Assembly (NCBI GenBank): GCA_963625685.1
Contig: CAVFTR010000003.1
Coordinates: 62,001 to 126,000, forward strand
DNA: 64,000 nucleotides
Origin: F23-B02 sp963625685
Lineage (GTDB): Bacteria > Bacillota > Clostridia > Oscillospirales > Oscillospiraceae
Direction: 5' to 3'
Shown in pieces: positions 44,079 through 52,845 of this stretch. Every line of letters starts with the position of its first letter. The stretch's first letter is position 1. The notes beneath the pieces were generated by a model. That model worked only from the letters and a program-made list of their open reading frames with translations, did not search any database and was not told where the DNA came from. Position numbers and translations under genes: made by a program.

Positions 44079-44654
44079 ATGCTGATGGGATTCATATGGA
44101 CGGGGATGATCGCGGCGGCAGTTTTATACGGCTGCCTGAACGGAACGGCTCAGCAGGTGCAGCAGGCGGCGCTGGACGGAGCGGCGGCTGCGTTTGAGCT
44201 CTGCCTCGGCATCGGCGGCGCCGTATGCCTGTGGTGCGCCGTTATGGAGCTCATGCGCACCTCCGGTCTTGCCGAGGCGCTGTCGCGCGCGCTCCGGCCG
44301 CTGCTCGGCAGGCTTTTTCCCGAGAGCGCAGGGCACGAGAGCGTCATGCAGCCGCTGTCGGCAAACGTGAGCGCGAACCTTCTCGGGCTCGGCAACGCGG
44401 CGACGCCCATGGGCATAAGCGCGGCGCGCGCAATGGCGCGGCTCGGCCCTCCGGGCGAGGCGTCAGACGAGCTGTGCAGGCTCGTCGTGCTGAACACGGC
44501 GTCTATCCAGCTCCTGCCGGCGACCACGGCCGCGATACGCGCCGCCTGCGGCGCGGAGGCTCCGTTTGATATACTCCCCGCCGTGTGGATAAGCTCGGCT
44601 GCGTCCGTCGCGGCGGGACTTCTGGCGGCAAAGGCAATGGAGCGCCTTAGGTGA
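44079..44654 (+). CDS. spmA: Spore maturation protein A
   Basis: A 191-residue membrane protein with nucleoside-recognition (Gate) domain. LSANVSANLLGLGNAATPMG is the hallmark. With SpmB it is needed for full spore core dehydration. Start at 44079 after GTGAGG. A TATGCT/AGCATA inverted repeat lies at about 44000-44018. Confidence 0.95.
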   Translation: MLMGFIWTGMIAAAVLYGCLNGTAQQVQQAALDGAAAAFELCLGIGGAVCLWCAVMELMRTSGLAEALSRALRPLLGRLFPESAGHESVMQPLSANVSANLLGLGNAATPMGISAARAMARLGPPGEASDELCRLVVLNTASIQLLPATTAAIRAACGAEAPFDILPAVWISSAASVAAGLLAAKAMERLR

Positions 44655-45172
44655 GCTCCGTCACAGAGCTTGCCGTGCCGCTCATACTCGCCGCCGCCGG
44701 CATACACGCGATAGCGTCGGGCACCGACGTCTTTCCGGCGCTCTGCCGCGGGGCGGAGCAGGGGCTCGTGACGCTCAAGGATATGCTGCCGGCGCTGCTC
44801 GTGCTGTTTCCCGCGGTGTACATGCTGCGCGCCTCCGGGGCCCTGGACGCGCTGTCGGAGCTGCTCGGGCCGCTCATGGAGCGCATCGGCGTTCCGGCCG
44901 AGACCGTGCCGCTGGCGCTGCTGCGGCCCATAAGCGGCGGAGCCGCGACCGCCGTGGCCGCGGATATCATAAAAAGCTCGGGCGCCGACTCCCTCGCGGG
45001 GCGCACGGCGGCCGTCATGATAGGCTCGAGCGAGACGACCTTCTACGTCATCGCGGTCTACTTCGGCGCGGCCGGGATAAAAAACACGCGCCACGCGATA
45101 CCGGCGGCGCTGCTTGCCGATCTCGCGGTTTTCCTGCTCTCGGCGTGGGTCAGCCGCCTGCTCTGGGGATAA
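44651..45172 (+). CDS. spmB: Spore maturation protein B
   Basis: A 173-residue membrane partner of SpmA. PISGGAATAVAADIIKSSG and IGSSETTFYVIAVYFG are typical. It starts with GTG overlapping the spmA stop by four bases. Confidence 0.95.
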   Translation: MSSVTELAVPLILAAAGIHAIASGTDVFPALCRGAEQGLVTLKDMLPALLVLFPAVYMLRASGALDALSELLGPLMERIGVPAETVPLALLRPISGGAATAVAADIIKSSGADSLAGRTAAVMIGSSETTFYVIAVYFGAAGIKNTRHAIPAALLADLAVFLLSAWVSRLLWG

Positions 45173-45219
45173 TACGGGCAGGGGCGGGAGATAATAGCAT
45201 CACTTAGGAGGGTGATGCT

Positions 45220-45996
45220 ATGCAGGGCAAGGTCGAGCTGTGCGGCGTGAATACCGCCAGGCTGCCGCTGCTCAAAAGCAGCGAAATGCGCGGGCTCATC
45301 GCGGCCGCGCAATCGGGCGACAATGCCGCGCGGGACAAGCTCATAAACGGCAATCTGCGCCTCGTTCTTTCGGTCATACAGAAGTTTTCCGGCCGCGGCG
45401 AGAGCATGGACGATCTGTTTCAGGTCGGCTGCATCGGACTGATAAAGGCCATAGACTGCTTTGACCTCAAGCAGAACGTCCAGTTTTCCACCTACGGCGT
45501 GCCGATGATATCCGGCGAGCTGCGGCGTTTTCTGCGCGACCACGGCGCCGTGCGGGTATCGCGCTCGCTGCGCGACACGGCGTACAGGGTGCTTCAGGCA
45601 AAGGAGCGGCTCACCGCCGAGCTCGGCCGCGAGCCGGACACCGACGCGATAGCCGCTGCGCTCGGGATAAAGCGCTCCGAGGTCGTGCTCGCTCTCGACT
45701 CGATATGCGAGCCGGTGTCCCTTTACGAGCCCGTGTACAGCGACAGCGGCGAGAGCGTCTGCGTCATGGACCAGATAGGCGACACGAAAAACACCGACGA
45801 GCACTGGCTCGAGCAGATCGCCCTCGGCGAGGCGGTCTCGCGCCTTTCCGAGCGCGAGCGGCGCATACTTTCGCTGCGCTTTTACCTGGGCAGGACCCAG
45901 ACCGAGGTCGCGCGCGAGATCGGCATCAGTCAGGCGCAGGTCTCGCGGCTGGAAAAAAACGCGATAGGGAGGATCAAAAGGGAGCTCGGCTCGTGA
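45220..45996 (+). CDS. sigG: RNA polymerase sigma-G factor
   Basis: A 258-residue forespore sigma factor. KVELCGVNTARLPLLK is the sigma-G-specific N-terminus; region 2 (DDLFQVGCIGLIKAIDCFDL) and region 4 (TQTEVAREIGISQAQVSRLE) are complete. GGAGGGTGAT precedes the ATG. It is expected to drive late forespore genes such as spoVAD-spoVAE in this window. Confidence 0.97.
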   Translation: MQGKVELCGVNTARLPLLKSSEMRGLIAAAQSGDNAARDKLINGNLRLVLSVIQKFSGRGESMDDLFQVGCIGLIKAIDCFDLKQNVQFSTYGVPMISGELRRFLRDHGAVRVSRSLRDTAYRVLQAKERLTAELGREPDTDAIAAALGIKRSEVVLALDSICEPVSLYEPVYSDSGESVCVMDQIGDTKNTDEHWLEQIALGEAVSRLSERERRILSLRFYLGRTQTEVAREIGISQAQVSRLEKNAIGRIKRELGS

Positions 45997-46044
45997 ATTA
46001 ATAAAAATTTCAAAATTATTTGACAAAAAATTCGCAATTACCTC

Positions 46045-46073
46045 TTTACAAATACAGAGAGATGTGCTACTAT
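46045..46073 (+). promoter_or_regulatory. Promoter of a short non-coding unit
   Basis: TTTACA, 17 bp, TACTAT with a TGC extension. It points at a stretch without an ORF that ends in a terminator 160 bp on. A TTGACA at 46020 has no matching -10. Confidence 0.55.
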
Positions 46074-46079
46074 AACATC

Positions 46080-46250
46080 GTCAGATAAATAACAAGACAT
46101 TATTCGTTTGATTCTTCTTTCCATCTCTCTTTTCTTTGCTTGTTACCGGCTTTGCGGAGCTCCTCAATCCGCAGAGCACAGCAACAAAACCACAAAAACC
46201 GCTGCCCTTCTCCTGTTGGGCAGCGGTTTTCTGTTTTTTTATTTTTTGCC
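46080..46250 (+). ncRNA. Candidate small RNA with CU-rich loops
   Basis: About 160 bases between a good promoter and a perfect 13-bp terminator stem (AAAACCGCTGCCC, 46195-46230) with a long T run. A 9-bp hairpin (46150-46176) displays CTCCTC in its loop, and the terminator loop displays TCTCCT; both are complementary to Shine-Dalgarno sequences, as in RNAs that block ribosome binding. A CU-rich single-stranded stretch (46110-46140) lies ahead of them. No credible ORF. The terminator also ends the convergent GntR gene, whose last bases it overlaps. Confidence 0.5.
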
Positions 46251-46958
46251 CGTCAGATCGAGCAGATTATACCTCTCGATGCCGGAGCGGGAGACGCCAA
46301 GGTGGCGGCGTATCGCCGCGGCGGCCATATCGCGGTCGCCGAACTTGAGGATATCGCAGATGAACACATGATCTGTGTCGATAGTGTCGTAAAAGCCCTC
46401 CGGGCGCGAGAACAGCAGGTAGCTGCGGCAGCGGAACAGGCGGTACTTCATCTGATCGTAGATATCGGTTATCAGGCTGTTTCCGGAGGCCTTGACAACG
46501 GAGAAGTGGAAGGCTATCTCCTGCTCGAGCAGCTTTGCAAAAACAAAGTCCTTGCCCTTGTGGAAGGCCTCGTCATAGGTGTCCTGAAGCCTGTGCGCCA
46601 TGTCGTAGAGCTCGTCGAGCTGCTCCGGCGATATGTTTATCGCGGCTTCTCCGGCGGCGTAGGTCTCGATCATCTCGGTGAAATCGCAGATCTCGTCATA
46701 GGCCTTCTTGTCAAACTCCGCGACGTAATAGCGGCTGTTCTGTATCTTTATATAGTTATTCGCCGCGAGCTTTTCCAGCGCGGCCTTTACGGGCGAGCGG
46801 CTTATGCCGAGCTCCTGCGCGATGCTGCTTTCGCTGATGCGGCTTCCGGGCATCACAGCGAAGCTGATTATATCCTGCAAAACGAGCTCGTGCACGATAT
46901 CGTTGAGCGGCATGAACGGATTTTCGCTGCGGATCTTCTCAAACTGCCTGTAATCCAT
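46239..46958 (-). CDS. GntR-family regulator with FCD domain
   Basis: A 239-residue FadR-subfamily regulator: N-terminal winged helix (SSIAQELGISRSPVKAALEKL) and C-terminal all-helical FCD ligand domain with His/Asp metal-site residues (EIAFHFSVVKASGN, IRRHL). No metabolic gene is adjacent, so its target is unknown. AGGGGAG precedes the ATG. Confidence 0.93.
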   Translation of the reverse strand: MDYRQFEKIRSENPFMPLNDIVHELVLQDIISFAVMPGSRISESSIAQELGISRSPVKAALEKLAANNYIKIQNSRYYVAEFDKKAYDEICDFTEMIETYAAGEAAINISPEQLDELYDMAHRLQDTYDEAFHKGKDFVFAKLLEQEIAFHFSVVKASGNSLITDIYDQMKYRLFRCRSYLLFSRPEGFYDTIDTDHVFICDILKFGDRDMAAAAIRRHLGVSRSGIERYNLLDLTGKK

Positions 46959-47132
46959 TATACAGACTCCCCTTCACACTTTAAGATAGTATACACAATA
47001 GCACAAACGCGGCGCGGATGCAATTGAAATTATATAAATTTTTCAAGTTTTTGCGCATGAAAAGCGCCTGAACTGAGCTGCGACTGCCCGAAATGGGCTC
47101 AAACCGGCGGTAAAAGCAAGCGGAAGTCCAAA

Positions 47133-48089
47133 TCAGCCGAAAAAGCGCCGGTGCGTGAGCTCGAGCGCGGGCAGCAGCCTGTCGGGCGAAACATAAAGCG
47201 AGCAGCCGCCATCGAAAAGCTCCGTGCCGCCGACGATGAGCCCGCTGTGCGCAAGCAGGGCGACCGCCTCGGCAAGCACCTGCGCGTCTGCGCCGGCACC
47301 GATTATGCTGACGGCAGACCTCTCGGCGTCACGGGTAACGCCGCACAGCGCGGGGCGCTCCGGGAGCGCGCACATGACAGTGCCCCCGCGCCGGGTGAAG
47401 CTGGATAAGAGCTGCACCCTCACGCCCTCGCGCATCGCCGCCTCGACGCTGCGCGAATGCAGCACCTGCGAGCCGTGCAGCGCAAGCAGCAGCATATCCG
47501 CATAGTCTATGCTCTCAAGGCGCACAGCGCCCGTGACGAGCCGAGGGTCGGCCGTATATATGCCGTCCACGTCTGAATATATCTCGCAGCGGGCTGCCCC
47601 GAGAGCGGCGGCAAGCTCCACCGCCGTAGTGTCCGAGCCGCCGCGGCCGAGCGTTGTCGTGTCGCCGGTATCGTCGACGCCCTGAAAGCCCGCGACGACT
47701 GCTATGCGGCCGGCATCGAGCTCGCGCAGTATGCGCTCTGCGTCTATATCCAGTATCCGCGCCCTGCCGTGGATGCCGTCCGTGCGTATTCCGGCCTGGC
47801 CGCCGCCGAGCGACACGCTGCCGAGCCCCATTGCGCCCAGCTGCATCGCCATCAGCGCCGCCGAGCAGGTCTCGCCGGTCGATAAAAGCGCGTCGAGCTC
47901 CCGCGCTCCGGGAGCGGCGCTTATGCGTCCCGCGTCGGCCAGAAGCTCGTCGGTCGTATCTCCGCGTGCGGAAACGACGGCTACGACCTCGTTTCCCTCC
48001 GACACGCAGTCGGCTATTATGGCGGCGGCGCGCCTGAGCCTTTCGGCTCCGGCAAGCGAGCTGCCGCCGAATTTTTGAACAATAAGCAT
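47133..48089 (-). CDS. Aspartate kinase, short form
   Basis: A 318-residue amino-acid kinase phosphorylating aspartate. VQKFGGSSLAGAERL, TLGRGGSDTTAVELAAALGA and YSDVDGIYTADPRLV are intact. Usual aspartokinases have about 400 residues and two ACT domains; here only one C-terminal ACT-like segment (SAVSIIGAGADAQVLAEAVA) remains, so feedback control is probably altered. An attenuator-like hairpin separates it from the upstream ACT-protein gene. Confidence 0.92.
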   Translation of the reverse strand: MLIVQKFGGSSLAGAERLRRAAAIIADCVSEGNEVVAVVSARGDTTDELLADAGRISAAPGARELDALLSTGETCSAALMAMQLGAMGLGSVSLGGGQAGIRTDGIHGRARILDIDAERILRELDAGRIAVVAGFQGVDDTGDTTTLGRGGSDTTAVELAAALGAARCEIYSDVDGIYTADPRLVTGAVRLESIDYADMLLLALHGSQVLHSRSVEAAMREGVRVQLLSSFTRRGGTVMCALPERPALCGVTRDAERSAVSIIGAGADAQVLAEAVALLAHSGLIVGGTELFDGGCSLYVSPDRLLPALELTHRRFFG

Positions 48090-48119
48090 AAAGACCCTCT
48101 CAATATCATAAATAAAAAG

Positions 48120-48142
48120 GAAGCAGGGGATACCCCTGCTTC
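48120..48142 (-). terminator. Terminator or attenuator between the ACT gene and aspartate kinase
   Basis: GAAGCAGGGG/CCCCTGCTTC stem with an ATA loop and T5 on the minus strand. Only about 25 bp separate its T run from the kinase start, so kinase transcription must read through it or start inside it. Confidence 0.75.
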
Positions 48143-48160
48143 ATATTATTCACCCGGGCC

Positions 48161-48604
48161 TCAGCCTGCCATAAGCTCGATGCTGACGACACCCGGAACG
48201 GTGCTCAGCCGCGCCATGAGCTCGTCGCTGCTGATAACGAGGTTCTCCGGCGCTATGGATATGGTCACGAGCGCCACGCCGTTTGCCGGTATCGACTGGT
48301 TTATCGTGAGTATATTCGCGCCCGATTCGGTAAAGATAGACAGTACCGAGGCAAGCTTGCCGGGCTTGTCGTGCAGCTTTATGTGGAAGGTCATGATGGC
48401 GTCGCGCTTCATATCGCGGAAGGGCGCGATACAGTCCTTGTATTTATAAAACGCGCTCCGGCTGAGGTCGACGCGCTCGACGGCCTCGGCGACCGTCCGC
48501 GCCTCGCCTGTCTCAAGAAGCGATTTCGCCTCCGTGACCTTGACGAACACCTCCGGCAGAGCCGTCGCCTCGACGAGATAATATTTGGGTTTTGCGTTTG
48601 CCAT
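48161..48604 (-). CDS. PheB-like (UPF0735) ACT-domain protein
   Basis: A 147-residue protein: N-terminal HTH-like region (TVAEAVERVDLSRSAFYKYK) and C-terminal ACT domain (LHDKPGKLASVLSIFTE). This is the PheB/UPF0735 family of small amino-acid-responsive regulators, often next to homoserine dehydrogenase or kinase genes. Here it precedes aspartate kinase, so threonine/lysine family control is likely. Confidence 0.9.
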   Translation of the reverse strand: MANAKPKYYLVEATALPEVFVKVTEAKSLLETGEARTVAEAVERVDLSRSAFYKYKDCIAPFRDMKRDAIMTFHIKLHDKPGKLASVLSIFTESGANILTINQSIPANGVALVTISIAPENLVISSDELMARLSTVPGVVSIELMAG

Positions 48605-48712
48605 TCTGAGCCTCCTGTCTTCAACACGGTGACATTTGTTCGCGTATTACGGATTTTATCACATCACGGCGGGGATATCAATAGGCAGCGCAGAAAAAAC
48701 GGAGGAGATAAA

Positions 48713-49144
48713 GTGCCGGCAGGAATAATTTTCAGCATCGTCGCGGGTATGGCGATGAGTGTGCAGGGGGTTATGAACACGCGCCTGGGCGAGGGGATAG
48801 GCAGGCTTGAGGCCAACGCCCTCGTGCAGGGCACGGCCTTCGCGCTCTCGCTCGCGGCGCTCATGCTCTGGCGTCAGGGCAGCTTCACGGCGCTCGGCGG
48901 CGTAAATAAGCTCTATTGGCTCGGCGGAGTGCTGGGCACGGTCATAACGCTCACGGTCATGCTCGGCATAAAAAGCCTCGGAACGACGGTCGCGATATCG
49001 CTCATACTCATATCGCAGCTGCTCGTAGCCGCGCTGATCGACGCCTTCGGCCTCATGGGTAGCGAAAGGCTCGCCTTCGGCTGGAATAAATACGTCGGGC
49101 TCGCCGTCATGTGCGGCGGCATGCTGCTGTTCAGAGCCAAGTAA
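48713..49144 (+). CDS. DMT-superfamily small membrane transporter (YdcZ/DUF606)
   Basis: A 143-residue protein with five predicted helices. The FSIVAGMAMSVQGVMNTRLG start and ISLILISQLLVAALIDAFGL block fit DUF606. It starts with GTG after GGAGGAG; the frame continues upstream across the ACT gene but without a site. Substrate unknown. Confidence 0.88.
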   Translation: MPAGIIFSIVAGMAMSVQGVMNTRLGEGIGRLEANALVQGTAFALSLAALMLWRQGSFTALGGVNKLYWLGGVLGTVITLTVMLGIKSLGTTVAISLILISQLLVAALIDAFGLMGSERLAFGWNKYVGLAVMCGGMLLFRAK

Positions 49145-49155
49145 AAAATTGCTTC

Positions 49156-49183
49156 TTGCAAACGGCGCGGGATATGTTAAAAT
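49156..49183 (+). promoter_or_regulatory. Promoter of the small membrane protein gene
   Basis: TTGCAA, 16 bp, TAAAAT with a TGT extension. Confidence 0.55.
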
Positions 49184-49214
49184 ATAAATATATCAAGCTG
49201 ACGGGAGAAGCAGT

Positions 49215-49442
49215 ATGAACAGACTTTCGATGCTCAAAAGGACCGCCGCCGAGGCCCGCGCCGCCGGCAGACAGGACAGCCGCCATTTTCTGGCCCTCTA
49301 CAGGGCATATCTGCACGGCGCGTCCGAGGCCGCCGGCGACTATTATGAAAGCGAGCGCGAGCACAGCTTCAGAATGGCGGTCGCCGCAATGGCCTTTGCC
49401 CTCCTGAGCTGGCTCGTCACAATGTATTTCGTATTCAGGTAA
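49215..49442 (+). CDS. Small single-pass membrane protein
   Basis: 75 residues: a charged helical N-terminal part (about 50 residues) and one C-terminal membrane helix (MAVAAMAFALLSWLVTMYFV). GGGAGAAG precedes the ATG; it has its own promoter and terminator. Not recognised. Confidence 0.7.
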   Translation: MNRLSMLKRTAAEARAAGRQDSRHFLALYRAYLHGASEAAGDYYESEREHSFRMAVAAMAFALLSWLVTMYFVFR

Positions 49443-49447
49443 GCCTT

Positions 49448-49475
49448 TGCCCTGCGCGCTCCGCAGGGCATTTTT
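49448..49475 (+). terminator. Terminator of the small membrane protein gene
   Basis: TGCCCTGCG/CGCAGGGCA stem, five-base loop, T5. Confidence 0.9.
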
Positions 49476-49485
49476 CGGACCGCGT

Positions 49486-49588
49486 TTCGACAAAATATTA
49501 CACGGATGAGTGAAAAAGGGAGGGAAAATGGCTGTATTCAGGGCGTTTTAGTCGAATTATGTCAACAAATATTTCAAATAGTCGACAC
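49486..49588. promoter_or_regulatory. Putative Spo0A boxes upstream of spo0A
   Basis: TTCGACA at 49486-49492 is a perfect 0A-box core (complement of TGTCGAA); GTCGACA at 49581-49587 is one mismatch off. An ATGGTA/TACCAT inverted repeat follows at 49615-49632. Autoregulation of spo0A is known in spore formers. Confidence 0.45.
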
Positions 49589-49701
49589 GATTCGTGTGCC
49601 AAAACATTTCGGATATGGTAAGTTTATACCATAAAAGCAGCTGTTTTGCATCAAAAGATAAAGGCAGCGCTGTTCATGCAACTTACTGGAGGAATATAGT
49701 T

Positions 49702-50478
49702 ATGGAAACCAAAACACGAGTTCTGATCGCGGATATCGACGAGGACTTTCGCCGGCTGCTGGGCGATGTGCTGTCGCAGGAGGACGACATGGAGTGCGTC
49801 GGAAGCACCGATAACGGGGTGGACGCGCTCTCGATTTCCTCTGAGCGGCAGCCGGAGGTCCTGGTCATGGACCTGGTGCTTCTGAAGCTCGACGGCATCG
49901 AGGTGCTGCGCCGCCTGCCGGAGGCCTGCCCCGGAGCGAAGGCGATAGTCGTCACGCATCTGTACCGCAGCGAGATCGTGCGCCGCTGCACCGCGCTCGG
50001 CGCGGCCTACTTCGTGCCCGAGCCCTGCGACGTAAACCTTCTGCTCGAGCGCATACGTCAGGTCGCGGCATGCCCCGCGCAGGAAGAGCTGCTCCCGCCG
50101 ATGCAGTCGGGCAGCGCAAATCTCGAGGCGGCGGTCACCGAGATCATCCACGAGATCGGCGTTCCGGCGCACATAAAGGGCTATCAGTATCTGCGCGAGG
50201 CGATAATACTCACGATAAAGGACATGGACATAATAAACGCAGTGACGAAGGTGCTCTATCCCGAGGTCGCCAAGAAGTTCGGCACGACCCCGTCGCGGGT
50301 CGAGCGCGCCATCCGCCACGCCATCGAGGTCGCGTGGGACCGCGGCGATATCGAGGTGCTGCAGAAGTTTTTCGGCTACACCGTGTCGAACATCAAGGGC
50401 AAGCCGACCAACTCCGAATTCATCGCCATGATCGCCGACTGCCTTTCCCTGCGCCAAAAGCAGGGCATAATGCGGTGA
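49702..50478 (+). CDS. spo0A: Sporulation master regulator Spo0A (atypical receiver)
   Basis: A 258-residue response regulator. The C-terminal sigma-A-activating DNA-binding domain is canonical (IGVPAHIKGYQYLREAI, TPSRVERAIRHAIEVAWDRG). In the receiver, the phospho-acceptor D57 (VLVMDLVL) and T85 are kept, but the usual DD acidic pair reads ADIDED and the conserved Lys of the KPF motif is E107 (FVPEPCD). Phosphorylation control may therefore differ. CTGGAGGA precedes the ATG at 49702. The last 88 bp are part of the direct repeat used by the integrated element. Confidence 0.95.
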   Translation: METKTRVLIADIDEDFRRLLGDVLSQEDDMECVGSTDNGVDALSISSERQPEVLVMDLVLLKLDGIEVLRRLPEACPGAKAIVVTHLYRSEIVRRCTALGAAYFVPEPCDVNLLLERIRQVAACPAQEELLPPMQSGSANLEAAVTEIIHEIGVPAHIKGYQYLREAIILTIKDMDIINAVTKVLYPEVAKKFGTTPSRVERAIRHAIEVAWDRGDIEVLQKFFGYTVSNIKGKPTNSEFIAMIADCLSLRQKQGIMR

Positions 50479-50746
50479 AAACACAGCAAAATCAAGGCTT
50501 TGCCGGATGGAGGAATATGGCGCGGAAGCGACGAATAAGCTGAACGCGCTATGAATTTCCCCTCCGCATAGCAACCTATCATTGAGCTCATAGCAACGAA
50601 CGCTCCCTGTCAGTTGGGTATCCTGAACCAACCGACGGGGAGTGTTTTTATGAGCAATTTCAGTTTGGATTATTGCATTGGTGAGTTTATGATCTACTGC
50701 CGCAGCCGTGACCTTCGGAGGCGAACGCTGGACAGCTATGAGCACA
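50391..50746 (+). repeat. Left copy of the 356-bp direct repeat (attachment region)
   Basis: Covers the last 88 bp of spo0A, the gap, and the first 97 bp of int. The copy at 62800-63155 matches without gaps at a constant offset of 12,409, with about four substitutions seen. The first bases (ATCAAGGGCAAGCCGACC) lie in spo0A and are the likely attachment core, so the element restores the spo0A end. Inside are two CATAGCAAC repeats and a GTTGG/CCAAC hairpin (50608-50634). Confidence 0.85.
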
Positions 50747-51639
50747 CTTTGCGCCTATTCGAGCGATGGTGCGAGGTGGAATTGAAGATAGACCACATCC
50801 ATGATGTGAGCGAGCAGGTTATACGGCGCTATATCACAAACCTTCAGGAACGCGGCAAATATACATTTTATGCCGACGAGAAGAGCAGAGGTACAAACTT
50901 TCCTGAGCGGCGTAGAGATTACAGGCAGCCGATAACAACGGCCACGATAAATAACTATATACGAAATCTGAAAGTGTTTTTCAACTGGCTCGACTCGGAG
51001 CACTGGCTGAACAAAAATCCGATGAAGAAAGTAAGGCAGCTGAAAACCAACAGGCAGAAGAAAGAGTATCTTAGCGACGATGAGTTCAAAAAGCTCGTCG
51101 GACATTTGGACAAATCATATTTTTCGGAGCATCGGGATTATGCCATGATAGTGCTGATGCTCGATAGCGGCATGAGACTGGGCGAGTGCAGCAGCCTTTT
51201 GGTATCCGATATACAGCTTGCGAGGCATCAGATTGTCCTGAGAGCGGAGATGACGAAGGTGAGGAAGGACAGAACAGTGTTTTTCTCGCAGCGCACAGAG
51301 AGCATCCTGCGGCGCTGGCTTCAATACAAAGACAGATACGTTGACAGTGATTATCTTTTTCCTGTCCAGTATAGCGGCGGATGTATACAAGTGCGGAATT
51401 TCGAGACTAACTTCAAAAAATATCTCCGACGAGCGGGACTGAAAGACACCATTTCTCCGCACTGTTTGCGCAATAATTTTGCAAAGCGCTGTTTGATGAA
51501 CGGAATGGATATCTACACGCTGAGCCGCTTGTTGGGGCATTCAAGCGTAACGGTGACTGAACAGGCGTATCTTGATCTTACAGAAGAGGATATAGGCCGC
51601 CGTTATCAAAACTTCAGCCCTTATGCAGCTATACGGTAA
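50650..51639 (+). CDS. Tyrosine recombinase (integrase)
   Basis: A 329-residue integrase: N-terminal SAM-like core-binding domain (CRSRDLRRRTLDSYEHTL) and C-terminal catalytic domain with Arg in DSGMRLGECSS, HxxR in HCLRNNF, His in GHSSV and the nucleophile Tyr in EQAYLDL. Start at 50650 after GGGGAG. It stands just outside spo0A and is the probable integrase of the element. Confidence 0.95.
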   Translation: MSNFSLDYCIGEFMIYCRSRDLRRRTLDSYEHTLRLFERWCEVELKIDHIHDVSEQVIRRYITNLQERGKYTFYADEKSRGTNFPERRRDYRQPITTATINNYIRNLKVFFNWLDSEHWLNKNPMKKVRQLKTNRQKKEYLSDDEFKKLVGHLDKSYFSEHRDYAMIVLMLDSGMRLGECSSLLVSDIQLARHQIVLRAEMTKVRKDRTVFFSQRTESILRRWLQYKDRYVDSDYLFPVQYSGGCIQVRNFETNFKKYLRRAGLKDTISPHCLRNNFAKRCLMNGMDIYTLSRLLGHSSVTVTEQAYLDLTEEDIGRRYQNFSPYAAIR

Positions 51640-51709
51640 CATGTTTATAAAAAGAAAGAGGCAAGAAAGATACATCTTTTTTGCTTCTTTTTTGCATGAT
51701 TTATAAAAA

Positions 51710-52831
51710 TCAGTACATCTCCTGAATCTTATTCAAATATTCTTTAAATTCCTCTATTACATCGGGTGGATTGAGCAGCTTTACACGTTTGCCGAAGCCG
51801 CAGAGCCACGCGAAGAATTGATCACTGATTTGAACATCGGTGGACACCGAGAAATGATGGTCATCTATCTTATGGTAGAATGTATCGCTGCCCTTGCCGA
51901 AGCGTTCAACAGAGGTATCCATTAGAGTATCAACAAACTGGATCTCAACTCTGCGGATTTTTCCGCTCATCATCCCAAAACAGCTCCGTGCGTGATCTTT
52001 TACGCTCCTGCTCTTATATTCATCCGCTCCACTTCGGGGCTCTCCTGTGAGACTTACATTGACCATTCGGTCAACTCTGTAGGTCTTAATTTTTTTGTCA
52101 GGCTTTTTCTCCTTATCATCATAGGCCAGCAGATAGAAGTTGCCGTTATCTATCAGCAGGCGGTAAGGGCTGACAACATATTTTCCGGCAGAGCGGGATT
52201 TTACATGCTGCTTCAGGTCTGTAATGGAATAGCGCATGTAGTCGAAGCTGATTTTTTCGGGCGTGTGGCGCAGACCGTCAATACTTGTGCTCATGGCATC
52301 TCTTATGATATCCATGTTCAGTATAACCGCATTGTTTGTGGTTTTCACACGGTCTAACAAATACGTCGCGCTGCGCTTTATTCGTTCGGCCTGCGGATCA
52401 CTAACCATAGAGCAGGCAACATCAACGAGCAGGCCTACATGCTTTTCGCTTATGAATTTAGCTGAGTATATGCACTCGACCAAGAGCCGGATATCGTTGA
52501 GGTCGAATTGTCTGCGGCGAAAATAGAAGCCCTTACGCTTTGCGTCATATACGATAAGCTTTTCATCCTCGTATTGTTCGAGCTCTTCTGCGGCGGAGTT
52601 TATATCCGTGCCCTGCTCGATCATGTACATGGCTTTGTTGATCTCGGCAATGTCGCTGTAAATCGAGCGGCGCTCGGCAGCAATTCCGCACTCGTTCAGA
52701 TAGTCAACTATATCGGATGCATTGCAGACATGATTTTCATCTGTGTTGCGCTGAAGGTATTGCAGAACAACGAATGTCTTCAGCTTTTGGTTAGGCTTCT
52801 TGCCGTGCTGCGGCTGCTTTTGGACCGGCAT
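51710..52831 (-). CDS. WYL-domain transcriptional regulator
   Basis: A 373-residue regulator: N-terminal winged HTH (VVLQYLQRN to IAAERRSIYSDIAEINKAMY), central WYL domain (NGNFYLLAYDD, KTYRVDRMVNV) and C-terminal extension. WYL proteins often sense nucleotides and control bacterial immune operons. It is the second gene after the XRE protein and diverges from the SPFH/TIR operon. Confidence 0.92.
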   Translation of the reverse strand: MPVQKQPQHGKKPNQKLKTFVVLQYLQRNTDENHVCNASDIVDYLNECGIAAERRSIYSDIAEINKAMYMIEQGTDINSAAEELEQYEDEKLIVYDAKRKGFYFRRRQFDLNDIRLLVECIYSAKFISEKHVGLLVDVACSMVSDPQAERIKRSATYLLDRVKTTNNAVILNMDIIRDAMSTSIDGLRHTPEKISFDYMRYSITDLKQHVKSRSAGKYVVSPYRLLIDNGNFYLLAYDDKEKKPDKKIKTYRVDRMVNVSLTGEPRSGADEYKSRSVKDHARSCFGMMSGKIRRVEIQFVDTLMDTSVERFGKGSDTFYHKIDDHHFSVSTDVQISDQFFAWLCGFGKRVKLLNPPDVIEEFKEYLNKIQEMY

Positions 52832-52845
52832 AGTTTTACCTCTCT

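Noticed and set aside
48605..48712. Lysine riboswitch or T-box leader for the aspartate kinase operon
   Set aside because: The gap before the ACT gene is only about 100 bp and shows no such structure or specifier arrangement.
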